Source: Bacteroides sp.
GTDB lineage: Bacteria; Bacillota; Clostridia; Lachnospirales; Lachnospiraceae
Assembly: GCA_023666705.1 (NCBI GenBank)
Contig: JAMPBO010000004.1
Location: forward strand, 1-51,794
Length of the DNA stretch: 51,794 bases
Direction of reading: 5' to 3'
Within the stretch, counting starts at the first letter, position 1; each line of letters begins with the position of its first letter. Under the pieces are notes generated by a model. The model was not told the origin of the DNA and searched no databases. It saw only the letters and a list, made by a program, of their open reading frames with translations. Below are positions 42,261 through 50,101 of the stretch, piece by piece. The position numbers and the translations under genes are program-made.

Positions 42261-42276
42261 GTTAAAGTTTTGTTAG
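42261..42276. promoter_or_regulatory. SaeR-type direct repeat GTTAA-N6-GTTAG
   Basis: Two GTTAR half-sites spaced one helical turn (11 bp) apart upstream of the regulator-kinase operon. A matching site is at 43300-43315 in the same orientation. OmpR-type regulators bind such tandem repeats; GTTAA-N6-GTTAA is the published SaeR consensus of Staphylococcus. Confidence 0.6.
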
Positions 42277-42363
42277 CGTTTCCGTATACTACATCATACC
42301 TATAAGAAGATTTGGTCAGTGTATTACTATATTAAAAATAAAACTCTGCATCTTTCCTAATTC

Positions 42364-42386
42364 AAAAAACGGGATTTTACGTCCCG
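42364..42386 (-). terminator. Intrinsic terminator after the 85-residue gene
   Basis: CGGGA (42370-42374) pairs with TCCCG (42382-42386); on the minus strand TTTTTTG follows (42364-42369). It separates the 42.4-43.2 kb pair from the two-component operon. Confidence 0.75.
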
Positions 42387-42405
42387 CTTTTTCTTTTGCA
42401 GCATA

Positions 42406-42663
42406 TTATCGGTTTTGGGCGGCAGTAATTCGTTCCTTGGCAGCAGCAATTCGGGTATTTGCTTCCTCAATCTGTTTTTCCCGTTTTTCCTGCTCCTTCG
42501 CCTTATGTACCTTAGGGCTTCCCATTGCCTTCGCTTCTTCCCACTGTGCCTTAGACTCAGCCTTGACCGCAGCAAAATTTGCCTTATCTACCTCATGCTG
42601 TGCCTTTGCACTTTCCTTCATATCAGCAAAAGCATTCTTAAAAAATTCACCTGTCTTACTCAT
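42406..42663 (-). CDS. Small charged helical protein of unknown function
   Basis: 85 residues, almost all helix-forming (A, K, E, Q), with heptad-like repeats: FKNAFADMKESAKAQHEVDKANF, ESKAQWEEAKAM and EKQIEEANTRIAAAKERIT. It is likely a coiled coil; no signal peptide or membrane segment. I recognise no family. AGGAGGACATAATAAA precedes the ATG. It lies 137 nt after the small two-TM paralogue, with a family A repeat between, and ends at a terminator. Confidence 0.75.
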   Translation of the reverse strand: MSKTGEFFKNAFADMKESAKAQHEVDKANFAAVKAESKAQWEEAKAMGSPKVHKAKEQEKREKQIEEANTRIAAAKERITAAQNR

Positions 42664-42697
42664 TTTATTATGTCCTCCTTTTGAACTTCACCCATCA

Positions 42698-42760
42698 CTT
42701 AGCAGCTTCCTATAAATTTCAAATTTGTTTTCAGTAAATAGTCTGTCACATCACGAATAT
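42698..42760. repeat. Dispersed intergenic repeat, family A, copy 2
   Basis: Same ends as the 2215-2310 copy (CTTAGCAGCTTCCT.., CAAATTTGTTTTCAG, CACGAATATT) but lacking its internal hairpin. Confidence 0.5.
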
Positions 42761-42800
42761 TTATATCATAATAACAAAATACTCTTAGTACAGCAGCAAT

Positions 42801-43163
42801 TTACTTCATAATTTTATCGCTGAGTGCAATAATTTCGTCTGCATATTTCCTGCGGCGGGAAGCAAGCATATTCTTATAAATCGGATAGTTGACAATTGCC
42901 ATCAACATACCAACAACACCGATAACAATACCTGGTGCCATTGGGCTGTCAATTCCAATAGTCGCTCCAATATCTGTCATCACCAGGCTCATTCCGCTGC
43001 CCATAATAATGGCAGCAAAGATGCCGAATATATAGGCAAATACATTGGCAGGCTTTTTCACCTTGCCGTCCAGCTTTTTCAGTTCGTCAAGCTGTGAGTT
43101 TTCCTTTTCCATATACTGTGTGCGGATTTTTTGTACAATAAATTCCTGATCCTTGTTATCCAT
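42801..43163 (-). CDS. Small two-TM protein, paralogue of 39068-39439
   Basis: 120 residues. A charged N-terminal helix (QEFIVQKIRTQYMEKENSQLDELKKLDGK), two membrane segments (about 41-65 and 70-98), and a helix ending YADEIIALSDKIMK. Motif order matches the last protein of the nearby two-component operon, so the two are paralogues. Start at 43163 because AAAGGGG lies 8 nt upstream. Upstream is the SaeR-type box 43300-43315, suggesting it is a target of the neighbouring regulator. Function unknown. Confidence 0.75.
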   Translation of the reverse strand: MDNKDQEFIVQKIRTQYMEKENSQLDELKKLDGKVKKPANVFAYIFGIFAAIIMGSGMSLVMTDIGATIGIDSPMAPGIVIGVVGMLMAIVNYPIYKNMLASRRRKYADEIIALSDKIMK

Positions 43164-43299
43164 TTTCATTACCCCTTTCTGTCGGAACGCAAGTCCATTC
43201 TTTCGCATTTTTAACACGCTGCCAGAACATCACTTCCGAAATGCTTTTTTATTATGGTTGCATTTTATCCCTCTAATATTTTTAAATGTTTCAGGTTTT

Positions 43300-43315
43300 G
43301 TTAAAGAAATGTTAA
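43300..43315. promoter_or_regulatory. SaeR-type direct repeat GTTAA-N6-GTTAA
   Basis: Two perfect GTTAA half-sites with 11-bp period, 137 nt before the start of the two-TM paralogue gene. It matches the site at 42261-42276 in orientation and spacing. The rest of 43164-43568 has only a GCGTG/CACGC hairpin near 43378 and the family C-like palindrome. Confidence 0.6.
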
Positions 43316-43433
43316 ACTATGGAGATTTGCAAAAGGGCGGGAATCCATCGCAGACTAATAAGAAAAAACTTACTATGCGTGTTTAATGATTACCACGCAG
43401 ATTAAATTTAATATGATTCCTGTAATTACATAA

Positions 43434-43488
43434 GGGGTTGTCACACCGGATTTTTGTATTCATCCCAAAAATCCGACATGGCAACCCC
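43434..43488. repeat. Large palindrome similar in plan to family C
   Basis: GGGGTTG..CACCGGATTTTTG-like arm pairs with CAAAAATCCG....CAACCCC, a stem of about 24 bp with few mismatches and a short loop. Sequence differs from copies at 29931 and 36873 except for the GGGG(C/T)TG(T)C ends. It follows the MCP remnant and could terminate it. Confidence 0.6.
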
Positions 43489-43568
43489 CTTTTAAATGGA
43501 AAACCACCTTATAAGCCATCTATGTATTTCATGCTAACATGGTACATCGCATCAGCTTCCCTTACTTA

Positions 43569-43844
43569 TTAAAGATTAAATATCTCCATACTCTCATCAA
43601 TCTCACTTGCTATCTGCTTTAATTCATTCGCTTTCTCTGAAATACTGGTAATGATATTGTTAATTTCTATCATGGATGCAAAGGTTTCTTCCGTGCTGGC
43701 TGTATTTTCCTCTGCAATCGCCGTCAGGCTTTGGACTGTATCAACTACAGTTACCCTTGCGTCATCCAAATTTTTTTCTGAAATACGGTTCATGGATTTT
43801 AGGGATTCCTCAATTCCAGTAATTACTTTTTGGAATCGTACCAT
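43569..43844 (-). pseudogene. Methyl-accepting chemotaxis protein C-terminal remnant
   Basis: 91 residues matching the last part of the MCP signalling helix bundle: DTVQSLTAIAEENTASTEETFASM and the trailing ANELKQIASEIDESMEIF. Sensory, membrane, HAMP and most of the signalling domain are missing, and a stop lies just before the first ATG in frame. No other chemotaxis genes are nearby. A decayed gene is more likely than a small functional protein. Confidence 0.75.
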
Positions 43845-44001
43845 TTAGGTTGATACTAATTTACAAGTTATATAAGCTGTATTTAAAACAGAAAAGCCCA
43901 CTGCAACAATTCGTTGCGGTACTTCCAGCTTAAGTTGGTAGAAACAAAATCTCTTGTCTGCTATACTGTTTTCAAAATAAATAAAATCAGGAGGAGCCAA
44001 T

Positions 44002-44793
44002 ATGACACTTGGAGCAAAAATACAAAATTTAAGAAAACAAAAAGGTCTTTCACAGGAAGCACTCGCCGAACTGGTAAATGTAACAAGACAGACCATTTCA
44101 AAATGGGAGCTCGGACAATCGAATCCTGATTTGGATTTTATTGTTGCTCTCAGTAACATTTTCAATGTTTCCACTGATTATCTTATCAAAAATGAAATCA
44201 TGGAAAACCGTGAACCACAATCGAAAAAACGAACCTATCCGATATCTGAAAAAGCAAGACGCATTATTTTGACAATTCTGTCCGTGTCAATGCTGATTGC
44301 CATTTGTGTATGCCTGATTTGCGATTATTTTACAGGCAGTGGATTATCATGGTCAATCATTGTCACTTTGTCAATTACCGCAGCATGGTTTATGATGCTT
44401 CCTGCTTTCATTGCAAAAACAAGGCTCGTTCAGAAAACCTTACTTGTAGTCAGCATTGTTCCAATTCCTCTATTGGCAGGTCTTGCACTTCATTTACACA
44501 AATCAATTATTTTTACCTTAGGTGCCTGCATTTCGCTTGTTGCAATTGCTGCAATTTGGATAATATATGGCATTTTCTGCAAATGCAGCACACATTTGTG
44601 GAGAGCACTCGGCTTTGCCTTACTGGTTATCATCCCTGTTGCAATTACCATCACCCATATCTCAGTTACATTTATACCAAAAAATCAGACAGACTTTACT
44701 TCGGACATATTCAACAGCGTGATTACACTTGCGTTATCTCTCGGTTGCTTTGGTCTTGACTGGCTTTCCTGCCACAAAAAGGAGGAAGCATAA
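44002..44793 (+). CDS. XRE-type HTH protein with C-terminal membrane domain
   Basis: 263 residues. Residues 3-60 are a Cro/CI helix-turn-helix ([37 protein letters not shown]). After a basic linker come about five to six hydrophobic segments (about 90-110, 115-135, 145-165, 170-195, 200-225, 235-255). It is thus a membrane-attached regulator, a common Firmicute design that couples envelope state to transcription. GGAGGAGC precedes the ATG. It is co-transcribed with the hydrolase that starts 2 nt later. Confidence 0.88.
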   Translation: MTLGAKIQNLRKQKGLSQEALAELVNVTRQTISKWELGQSNPDLDFIVALSNIFNVSTDYLIKNEIMENREPQSKKRTYPISEKARRIILTILSVSMLIAICVCLICDYFTGSGLSWSIIVTLSITAAWFMMLPAFIAKTRLVQKTLLVVSIVPIPLLAGLALHLHKSIIFTLGACISLVAIAAIWIIYGIFCKCSTHLWRALGFALLVIIPVAITITHISVTFIPKNQTDFTSDIFNSVITLALSLGCFGLDWLSCHKKEEA

Positions 44794-44795
44794 AA

Positions 44796-45413
44796 ATGAA
44801 AACGATTCTTTTACACGGTTTAGGACAGACCCCACAGGACTGGCAGGCTGTAACCTGCCAAGCTTCATTTTCAGATATTGACTGCCCTTGGCTTTTTTCT
44901 CCTGCAAAAGAACACATTACTTATCCTCACATACTGGCAACGCTTGAGAAACGGTATACATCCACAACACAGCCGCTTTGCCTTTGCGGGCTTTCCCTCG
45001 GTGCACTGCTTGCACTGGATTATACCATCCGACATGGGGACAACGTAGCATCACTCATATTAATCGGGGTACAATACAAGGTTCCAAGCCGGCTGATAGA
45101 TTTCCAAAATGTTTTATTCCGCTGTATGCCAAAGAAAATGTTTGAACACATGGGAATGACAAAAAACAATATCATCCAATTATCACATTCCATGAGGCAA
45201 CTGGATTTTTCCAAAAACCTGAATAACATTACATGTCCCACAACAATTATATGCGGCGATAGGGATAAAGCAAACCGAAAGGCATCAAAGCAATTAAGCA
45301 GGCTTCTGCCACAAGCCGAATTACATATTATCCCTAACGCAGGACACGAAATAAATAAATGTGCTCCGCAAGCGATTGTCACTGTACTAAATAAACAGCA
45401 TGAAATCATATAA
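44796..45413 (+). CDS. Alpha/beta hydrolase
   Basis: 205 residues. The fold begins KTILLHGLGQTPQDW (oxyanion HGLG). The nucleophile elbow is CGLSLG with S67. The acid is likely Asp in IICGDRD and the His in IPNAGHEINK. This is a small serine hydrolase of the BioH/YdeN-like type; substrate unknown. GGAGG within the XRE gene end serves as its ribosome binding site. The stop lies inside a 31-bp direct repeat. Confidence 0.87.
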   Translation: MKTILLHGLGQTPQDWQAVTCQASFSDIDCPWLFSPAKEHITYPHILATLEKRYTSTTQPLCLCGLSLGALLALDYTIRHGDNVASLILIGVQYKVPSRLIDFQNVLFRCMPKKMFEHMGMTKNNIIQLSHSMRQLDFSKNLNNITCPTTIICGDRDKANRKASKQLSRLLPQAELHIIPNAGHEINKCAPQAIVTVLNKQHEII

Positions 45414-45498
45414 TGACGAATATACAGCAATTCAAACTTACACGTGCTTCCCTTACATCAGGCGTAGAAAATCATATAATGACAAATATGCAGCAATC
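45403..45498. repeat. 31-bp direct repeat at the end of the hydrolase gene
   Basis: Copies at 45403-45433 and 45468-45498 (AAATCATATAATGACRAATAT and onward), 28 of 31 identical, offset 65 bp. The first copy includes the hydrolase stop codon. It looks like a local duplication. Confidence 0.6.
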
Positions 45499-45561
45499 CG
45501 AATATAACCGTACTAAGACTTGCAAATTTAAAGTGTCCATAGATTGTCTTAAAGCAACCAT

Positions 45562-46233
45562 TTATGTGCTGCCAGTTTCATATGCCCGGTTCACAATAAA
45601 ATTGTAAACATCGGTCAGCCGCTCCCCTATGAAAACATTTCTGTACCTTTTAAATTCATCCGCTGTAGTTGTTCCCGTCAGGACACCCGCAAAAACTGCC
45701 TGTGCATTTTCGGCAGTTTTTGCGTCAACAATGCTGTCCCCAACATAAAGAATTTCGTCCTTTTCCAGCTTAAAGCTGTCTATTGCAAAAAGCAATCCCT
45801 CAGGATTCGGCTTTTCAATTTTGACGTCCTCGGCACCGACAATCAAATCAACCAAATAGGAAGCATCAAATTTGTCTAATATATGCTCAATCCTGTAACG
45901 AAACTTCGTCGTCACGATACTGATTTTATACCCAGCTTTCTTTAACTGCTGAAGAACCTCCTTGGTATCGGCGTACAGCCTTGCACTTTCCACCATAACA
46001 AGGTCCGCCTGCTCCCTGAAATATTTGGCAAACGCCTCTGCCTGTTCCTCATTTTCCACCCCTGTCAAAGCTATAAATGTATCCTTTAAGGACAATCCAA
46101 CCGTCTTTCTTATGTCAGCCTCGGCTCTCATGCCCAAACCCAGCTTTTCCAAGGCATAATTTACACTTAAAACAATACCGTCTGTGGTATCTCCCAACGT
46201 ATAATCAAAATCAAAAATGACAGCCTTTAGCAT
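45562..46233 (-). CDS. HAD-superfamily phosphatase (phosphoglycolate phosphatase-like)
   Basis: 223 residues. HAD motif I FDFDYTLGDT (D8, D10), helical cap with ALEKLGLG and EQAEAFAKYF, motif II in SIVTTK, motif III lysine in EDVKIEKPNPEG, and motif IV YVGDSIVDAKTAENAQ. Typical of Gph/YjjG-like enzymes that dephosphorylate small metabolites. It is convergent with the hydrolase gene. Confidence 0.9.
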   Translation of the reverse strand: MLKAVIFDFDYTLGDTTDGIVLSVNYALEKLGLGMRAEADIRKTVGLSLKDTFIALTGVENEEQAEAFAKYFREQADLVMVESARLYADTKEVLQQLKKAGYKISIVTTKFRYRIEHILDKFDASYLVDLIVGAEDVKIEKPNPEGLLFAIDSFKLEKDEILYVGDSIVDAKTAENAQAVFAGVLTGTTTADEFKRYRNVFIGERLTDVYNFIVNRAYETGST

Positions 46234-46357
46234 TTTTTATCTCCTAATTTTGAACATCAGCCAATTGACTTCCTGCACAGATACCAGCCTCGTGCCCTGG
46301 CAACTTTGCAACCGTACATAAACACATCAAGTTTTATTATAAAGCTTAATATAATCC

Positions 46358-49300
46358 TTACAGATATTTCCCTAATATGCTCAGGAACAAGTCCATATTA
46401 AGCGGCTTTGCTATATGGTCGTTCATTCCACTCTTTAATGCAGTTTCCTTATCTTCCTCCATGGCATTTGCCGTCATGGCAATAATCGGCAGAGTTTCAA
46501 CATCCTTCCTTTGCATGGCACGTATGGTCCGCGTAGCCTCATAGCCGTCCATAATCGGCATCTGAACATCCATAAGCACTGCATCGTAGTAGCCCTCCTC
46601 GGATCTGCCCACCATATCCACCGCATCGGTGCCGTCAGGTGCAGTCTCCACAACAAAACCGCTCTCTTCAAGAATAAACTCAGCAATCTCACGATTGAGT
46701 TCAATATCCTCAACCAGCAAAATACGCTTGCCCCCAAAATCAACTTTCGTCCATGGAGCACGTTCTTCCTTCTCAGCCAAATTGTTGGCTGACAACAAAA
46801 CTGTCTTCAAGTCTGACATAAACAACGGCTTCGCACAAAAAGCGGTAACACCTGCCCGCATTGCTTCTTCCTCAATATCAGTCCAATCGTACGCCGTCAG
46901 GATAATAATCGGTATATCAGAACCGACAGCCGCACGAATACGTCTGGTAGTCTCAATACCGCTCATTTCAGGCATCTGCCAGTCTATAATATATGTGTGG
47001 TAGGAATCGCCCTCATTGTGGGCACTTTTTGCCCTGTGAACTGCTTCCCTGCCTGAGACAGTCCACTCCGAACGCATTCCAATCTGCTTGAGCATCTTTG
47101 TAATACTCTCACAGCTGTCACAGTCGTCGTCCACCACAAGAGCACGCAATCCCTCAAGCTCTTTGATTTCGGATGCATTCTTCTCCATATCCTGAAGCTT
47201 TAAGCTAAGCTCTACCCTAAATTCACTTCCCTTACCCTTATCACTCTGGACAGTAATGGTACCGCCCATCATTTCTACGATATTTTTCGTGATAGCCATG
47301 CCAAGACCTGTTCCCTCAATGCCTGACTTGGTCGTGCTGTCTTCCCTCTCGAACGGCTCAAATATATGCTCTACAAAATTCTGTGTCATGCCAATACCGT
47401 TATCCTTGACTGTAAATACAAAATCTCCATAGCCACGATGGAAGGTAGTCTGCTGCTGAATACGGAAATGTATCGTTCCACCTGCAGGTGTATATTTTAC
47501 GGCATTGCTAAGTAAATTTACAAAAATCTGACTCAGTTTAAGCGAATCCGCAATGATATCTTCATTTGCAACATCAAAGGTATCAATAAACAACTCCAAC
47601 TGCTTTGCCTTCACCTGTGGTTGGATGATATTAACCAAATTGTGCGTCAACTCGGAAATGTTACATTCCTGCTCCTTAATCTGAAGCTTTCCGCTCTCAA
47701 TACGGCTCATATCAAGAATATCATTGATCAGGCTGAGCAGGTGGTTGCTGGACGAAAGTACTTTTTGCAGGCAATCCTGTACCTGTGACTTGTTATCTAT
47801 ATGGCTGACTGCAATGGTTGTAAAGCCAATAATAGCATTCATCGGAGTACGGATATCGTGGGACATATTGGACAAGAACGTCGTCTTTGCACTGTTTGCA
47901 TGCTGTGCCTGCATCAGGGCATCCTGAAGTGCCTGTGTCTGCTCCCTCTGCTTTTTCACCTGTGCTGTAATATCCCTCGACACTACCATTACCATAATGT
48001 CCTCTGTCTGTTCATCCCTTGTCATAATAAATGACTGGCGAACGCACATTGACACTCCATCAGGTATTCCGCCCCAGTAATCCACTGTTACCTCAGCCTC
48101 TCCCTTTTCAAAGCGTTGCTTAAGATTTTCAATATTTACAACCTCTTCGTATTCCTCTATGGATTCCTGCAAAACATATTCCTTCCACTTTTCAAAACAC
48201 TCCGATGCAGAACATGGTGCAGACAAACCTGTTTTTTCCAGCAAAGAAACCTGTACTCCGTCAACTGTGCGGACAATATCCTGTTCAATCAAATTCCGTG
48301 TAAGGTTAAACTCAAAAGTATTGAAAGCGGCGGAGGTAATAGCAATACGATACTGACGTTCCTTGCGGTTTGCCTTATTTATAACCTCCTGTACCTTAAG
48401 CTCTTTCTCCTTTAATGCGGTAACATCCTGCCTCATGAAGAGAAGCTTACCTGCCCTGCCTTCCTTATGTTCCAGACAAACGATGTTGATATGCTCCCAT
48501 GCTCTCTTACCATTTTTCCGGGACTTTATTTCATATTGAAGCGTGCCACCGTTACCCATCTCCTCAGCGATTATATCCTGCTCAAGCTGCTCCTTAAACC
48601 TTTGCTGTTCTTCTTCATCCTCAAACAATGCACACAGATAATGGACAAAATCCTCATAAGAACCACTTACTGCCAGATTATCCTGCTCTGGTGCCGTTCC
48701 TGCCAGATACTGGTATGTATTTTCCTCTAAATCCACCATAGTAAAACGGGCAAACAACGTGCTTACACCATCGATAATGTATCCCATCTCCCGGTTTTTC
48801 TTCTCCAACTGCTTGTGTGTTTTTCGGTTGTGGAAAATCAAAATAACAATATAAATAACAAACAGTGCAATCAAAATAACCTGCAAAACCATTCCGATAT
48901 GATTGGCTTCCTTCACCATCCTCTGCGTTACACTCTTTGGAAATGCCTGGACCAGAATATAATCTGTATTTGGAACATGCAGGGCACACAAATTGTCCGT
49001 CAGACTCCCTGTACTGCAAATGAAGCCTTTCTCATCAATCTCACCCCGAAACACTTTCCAAACTTTTTCAGCTGTCTCGGCATCAATCACGCCTGTATCA
49101 CGCAAAACATCAGGTAGTAATTTGTCCTGTTTCCTGCCATCGGACGTGGCAATCACATCTCCCTCACGGGTACACAAATAAACGTCCGCTGCCTCTCCAA
49201 AATAATTGGTTTTCAATATTTCCTGAAGATAATCTTCCGCAAGGTAAAGTCCGAGCAGCACTCCAATCACCTCATTCTCTTCCCATACCGGTGCGTAAAA

Positions 49301-49747
49301 AACCATGGTTGTCCTTCCCGTAATTCTCGAGTTCAATACCATGGAACAGCCACTCTCTCCCTGCATTCCAGCCTCAAAATAATCCCTGTCCGCACTATCA
49401 GACTTTGTTCCGTCCGAAGTCAAATTGACTCCCTCCGTATTAACATATCGTATGGAGTCAAAATCCACATTACCTTCCAGTTCTTTCAGCATACCTGCAT
49501 CAATATCAGGTGTATCCGTTCCCACACTCAGAAAATACGCATAATTCCGCACACGCCTTTGGGCATTGGCGAACTCATTGCTAATACCCATTGTTGTCTG
49601 GCGGGCAGAATCCATTGCATAATTTAAATTCCGTTCTTCTATCTGTTTCCTGTTTGAAACGGTATACCATCTGAATAACAGAATAACTGCTATCAATAAA
49701 ATAAATATGTATAATACATTTTTTCCTGTTTTCCTTGTCGTACTCAT
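46358..49747 (-). CDS. Hybrid sensor histidine kinase: Cache, PAS-like, HisKA, HATPase, two receivers
   Basis: 1129 residues. Helix 1 (11-28), an extracellular double-Cache domain (31-280; RDYFEAGMQG at 121-130 and ITGRTTMVFYAPV are typical), helix 2 (284-306), then two PAS-like segments (about 325-445 and 465-595), HisKA with H630 (NMSHDIRTPMNAIIGF), HATPase with N-box NLLSNAVKYT (744-753), DNGIGM and GTGLGMAI, receiver 1 with D922 (IIDWQMPEMSG) and receiver 2 with D1060 (LMDVQMPIMDG). No HPt domain, so an external phosphotransfer protein is needed. AGGAG precedes the ATG. Ligand unknown; a small molecule is likely from the Cache domain. Confidence 0.93.
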   Translation of the reverse strand: MSTTRKTGKNVLYIFILLIAVILLFRWYTVSNRKQIEERNLNYAMDSARQTTMGISNEFANAQRRVRNYAYFLSVGTDTPDIDAGMLKELEGNVDFDSIRYVNTEGVNLTSDGTKSDSADRDYFEAGMQGESGCSMVLNSRITGRTTMVFYAPVWEENEVIGVLLGLYLAEDYLQEILKTNYFGEAADVYLCTREGDVIATSDGRKQDKLLPDVLRDTGVIDAETAEKVWKVFRGEIDEKGFICSTGSLTDNLCALHVPNTDYILVQAFPKSVTQRMVKEANHIGMVLQVILIALFVIYIVILIFHNRKTHKQLEKKNREMGYIIDGVSTLFARFTMVDLEENTYQYLAGTAPEQDNLAVSGSYEDFVHYLCALFEDEEEQQRFKEQLEQDIIAEEMGNGGTLQYEIKSRKNGKRAWEHINIVCLEHKEGRAGKLLFMRQDVTALKEKELKVQEVINKANRKERQYRIAITSAAFNTFEFNLTRNLIEQDIVRTVDGVQVSLLEKTGLSAPCSASECFEKWKEYVLQESIEEYEEVVNIENLKQRFEKGEAEVTVDYWGGIPDGVSMCVRQSFIMTRDEQTEDIMVMVVSRDITAQVKKQREQTQALQDALMQAQHANSAKTTFLSNMSHDIRTPMNAIIGFTTIAVSHIDNKSQVQDCLQKVLSSSNHLLSLINDILDMSRIESGKLQIKEQECNISELTHNLVNIIQPQVKAKQLELFIDTFDVANEDIIADSLKLSQIFVNLLSNAVKYTPAGGTIHFRIQQQTTFHRGYGDFVFTVKDNGIGMTQNFVEHIFEPFEREDSTTKSGIEGTGLGMAITKNIVEMMGGTITVQSDKGKGSEFRVELSLKLQDMEKNASEIKELEGLRALVVDDDCDSCESITKMLKQIGMRSEWTVSGREAVHRAKSAHNEGDSYHTYIIDWQMPEMSGIETTRRIRAAVGSDIPIIILTAYDWTDIEEEAMRAGVTAFCAKPLFMSDLKTVLLSANNLAEKEERAPWTKVDFGGKRILLVEDIELNREIAEFILEESGFVVETAPDGTDAVDMVGRSEEGYYDAVLMDVQMPIMDGYEATRTIRAMQRKDVETLPIIAMTANAMEEDKETALKSGMNDHIAKPLNMDLFLSILGKYL

Positions 49748-49840
49748 AAAATAATATCTCCTTTGTTACAAAACACTGACGAATCTTGTCCAAACAATCA
49801 ATGAACAAAGCGTCTCCGACGCTGCAGTTTAAATCCTGAC

Positions 49841-49871
49841 TTATAAGAAAGTTCGAAGAATTTTCTTATAA
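49841..49871. repeat. 31-nt palindromic hairpin, family B, copy 2
   Basis: 14-bp stem around GAA; matches the 5575-5605 copy with compensating changes. A small perfect hairpin AGCGTC-TCC-GACGCT (49809-49823) lies just before it. The 49748-50101 spacer has no gene. Confidence 0.6.
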
Positions 49872-49983
49872 ATCACCGCAATTTAAAAAAGCATTTATCC
49901 ATTGGACATTTACTAATATCATATAAATTAAGGGTATTATATCACTGCATTTTAATTATGACAATTTTTTTTAGGGTATTAAA

Positions 49984-50063
49984 TAAAAAACAAAGCTGGC
50001 GGACTGCCGCACCGCAAAATTTATACCGAAACATAAATTTTTTGGTGAGACAGTATCATCAGC
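49984..50063 (-). terminator. Terminator-like palindrome after the radical SAM gene
   Basis: On the minus strand GCTGATGATACTGTCTCACC..AAATTTAT..ATAAATTT..GGTGCGGCAGTCCGCCAGC forms a long stem, followed by TTTGTTTTTTATT. The outer arms loosely resemble family C repeats. Confidence 0.6.
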
Positions 50064-50101
50064 CTTGTCCATAATTGTTACAACTATACTTAGTCCTGTT
50101 T

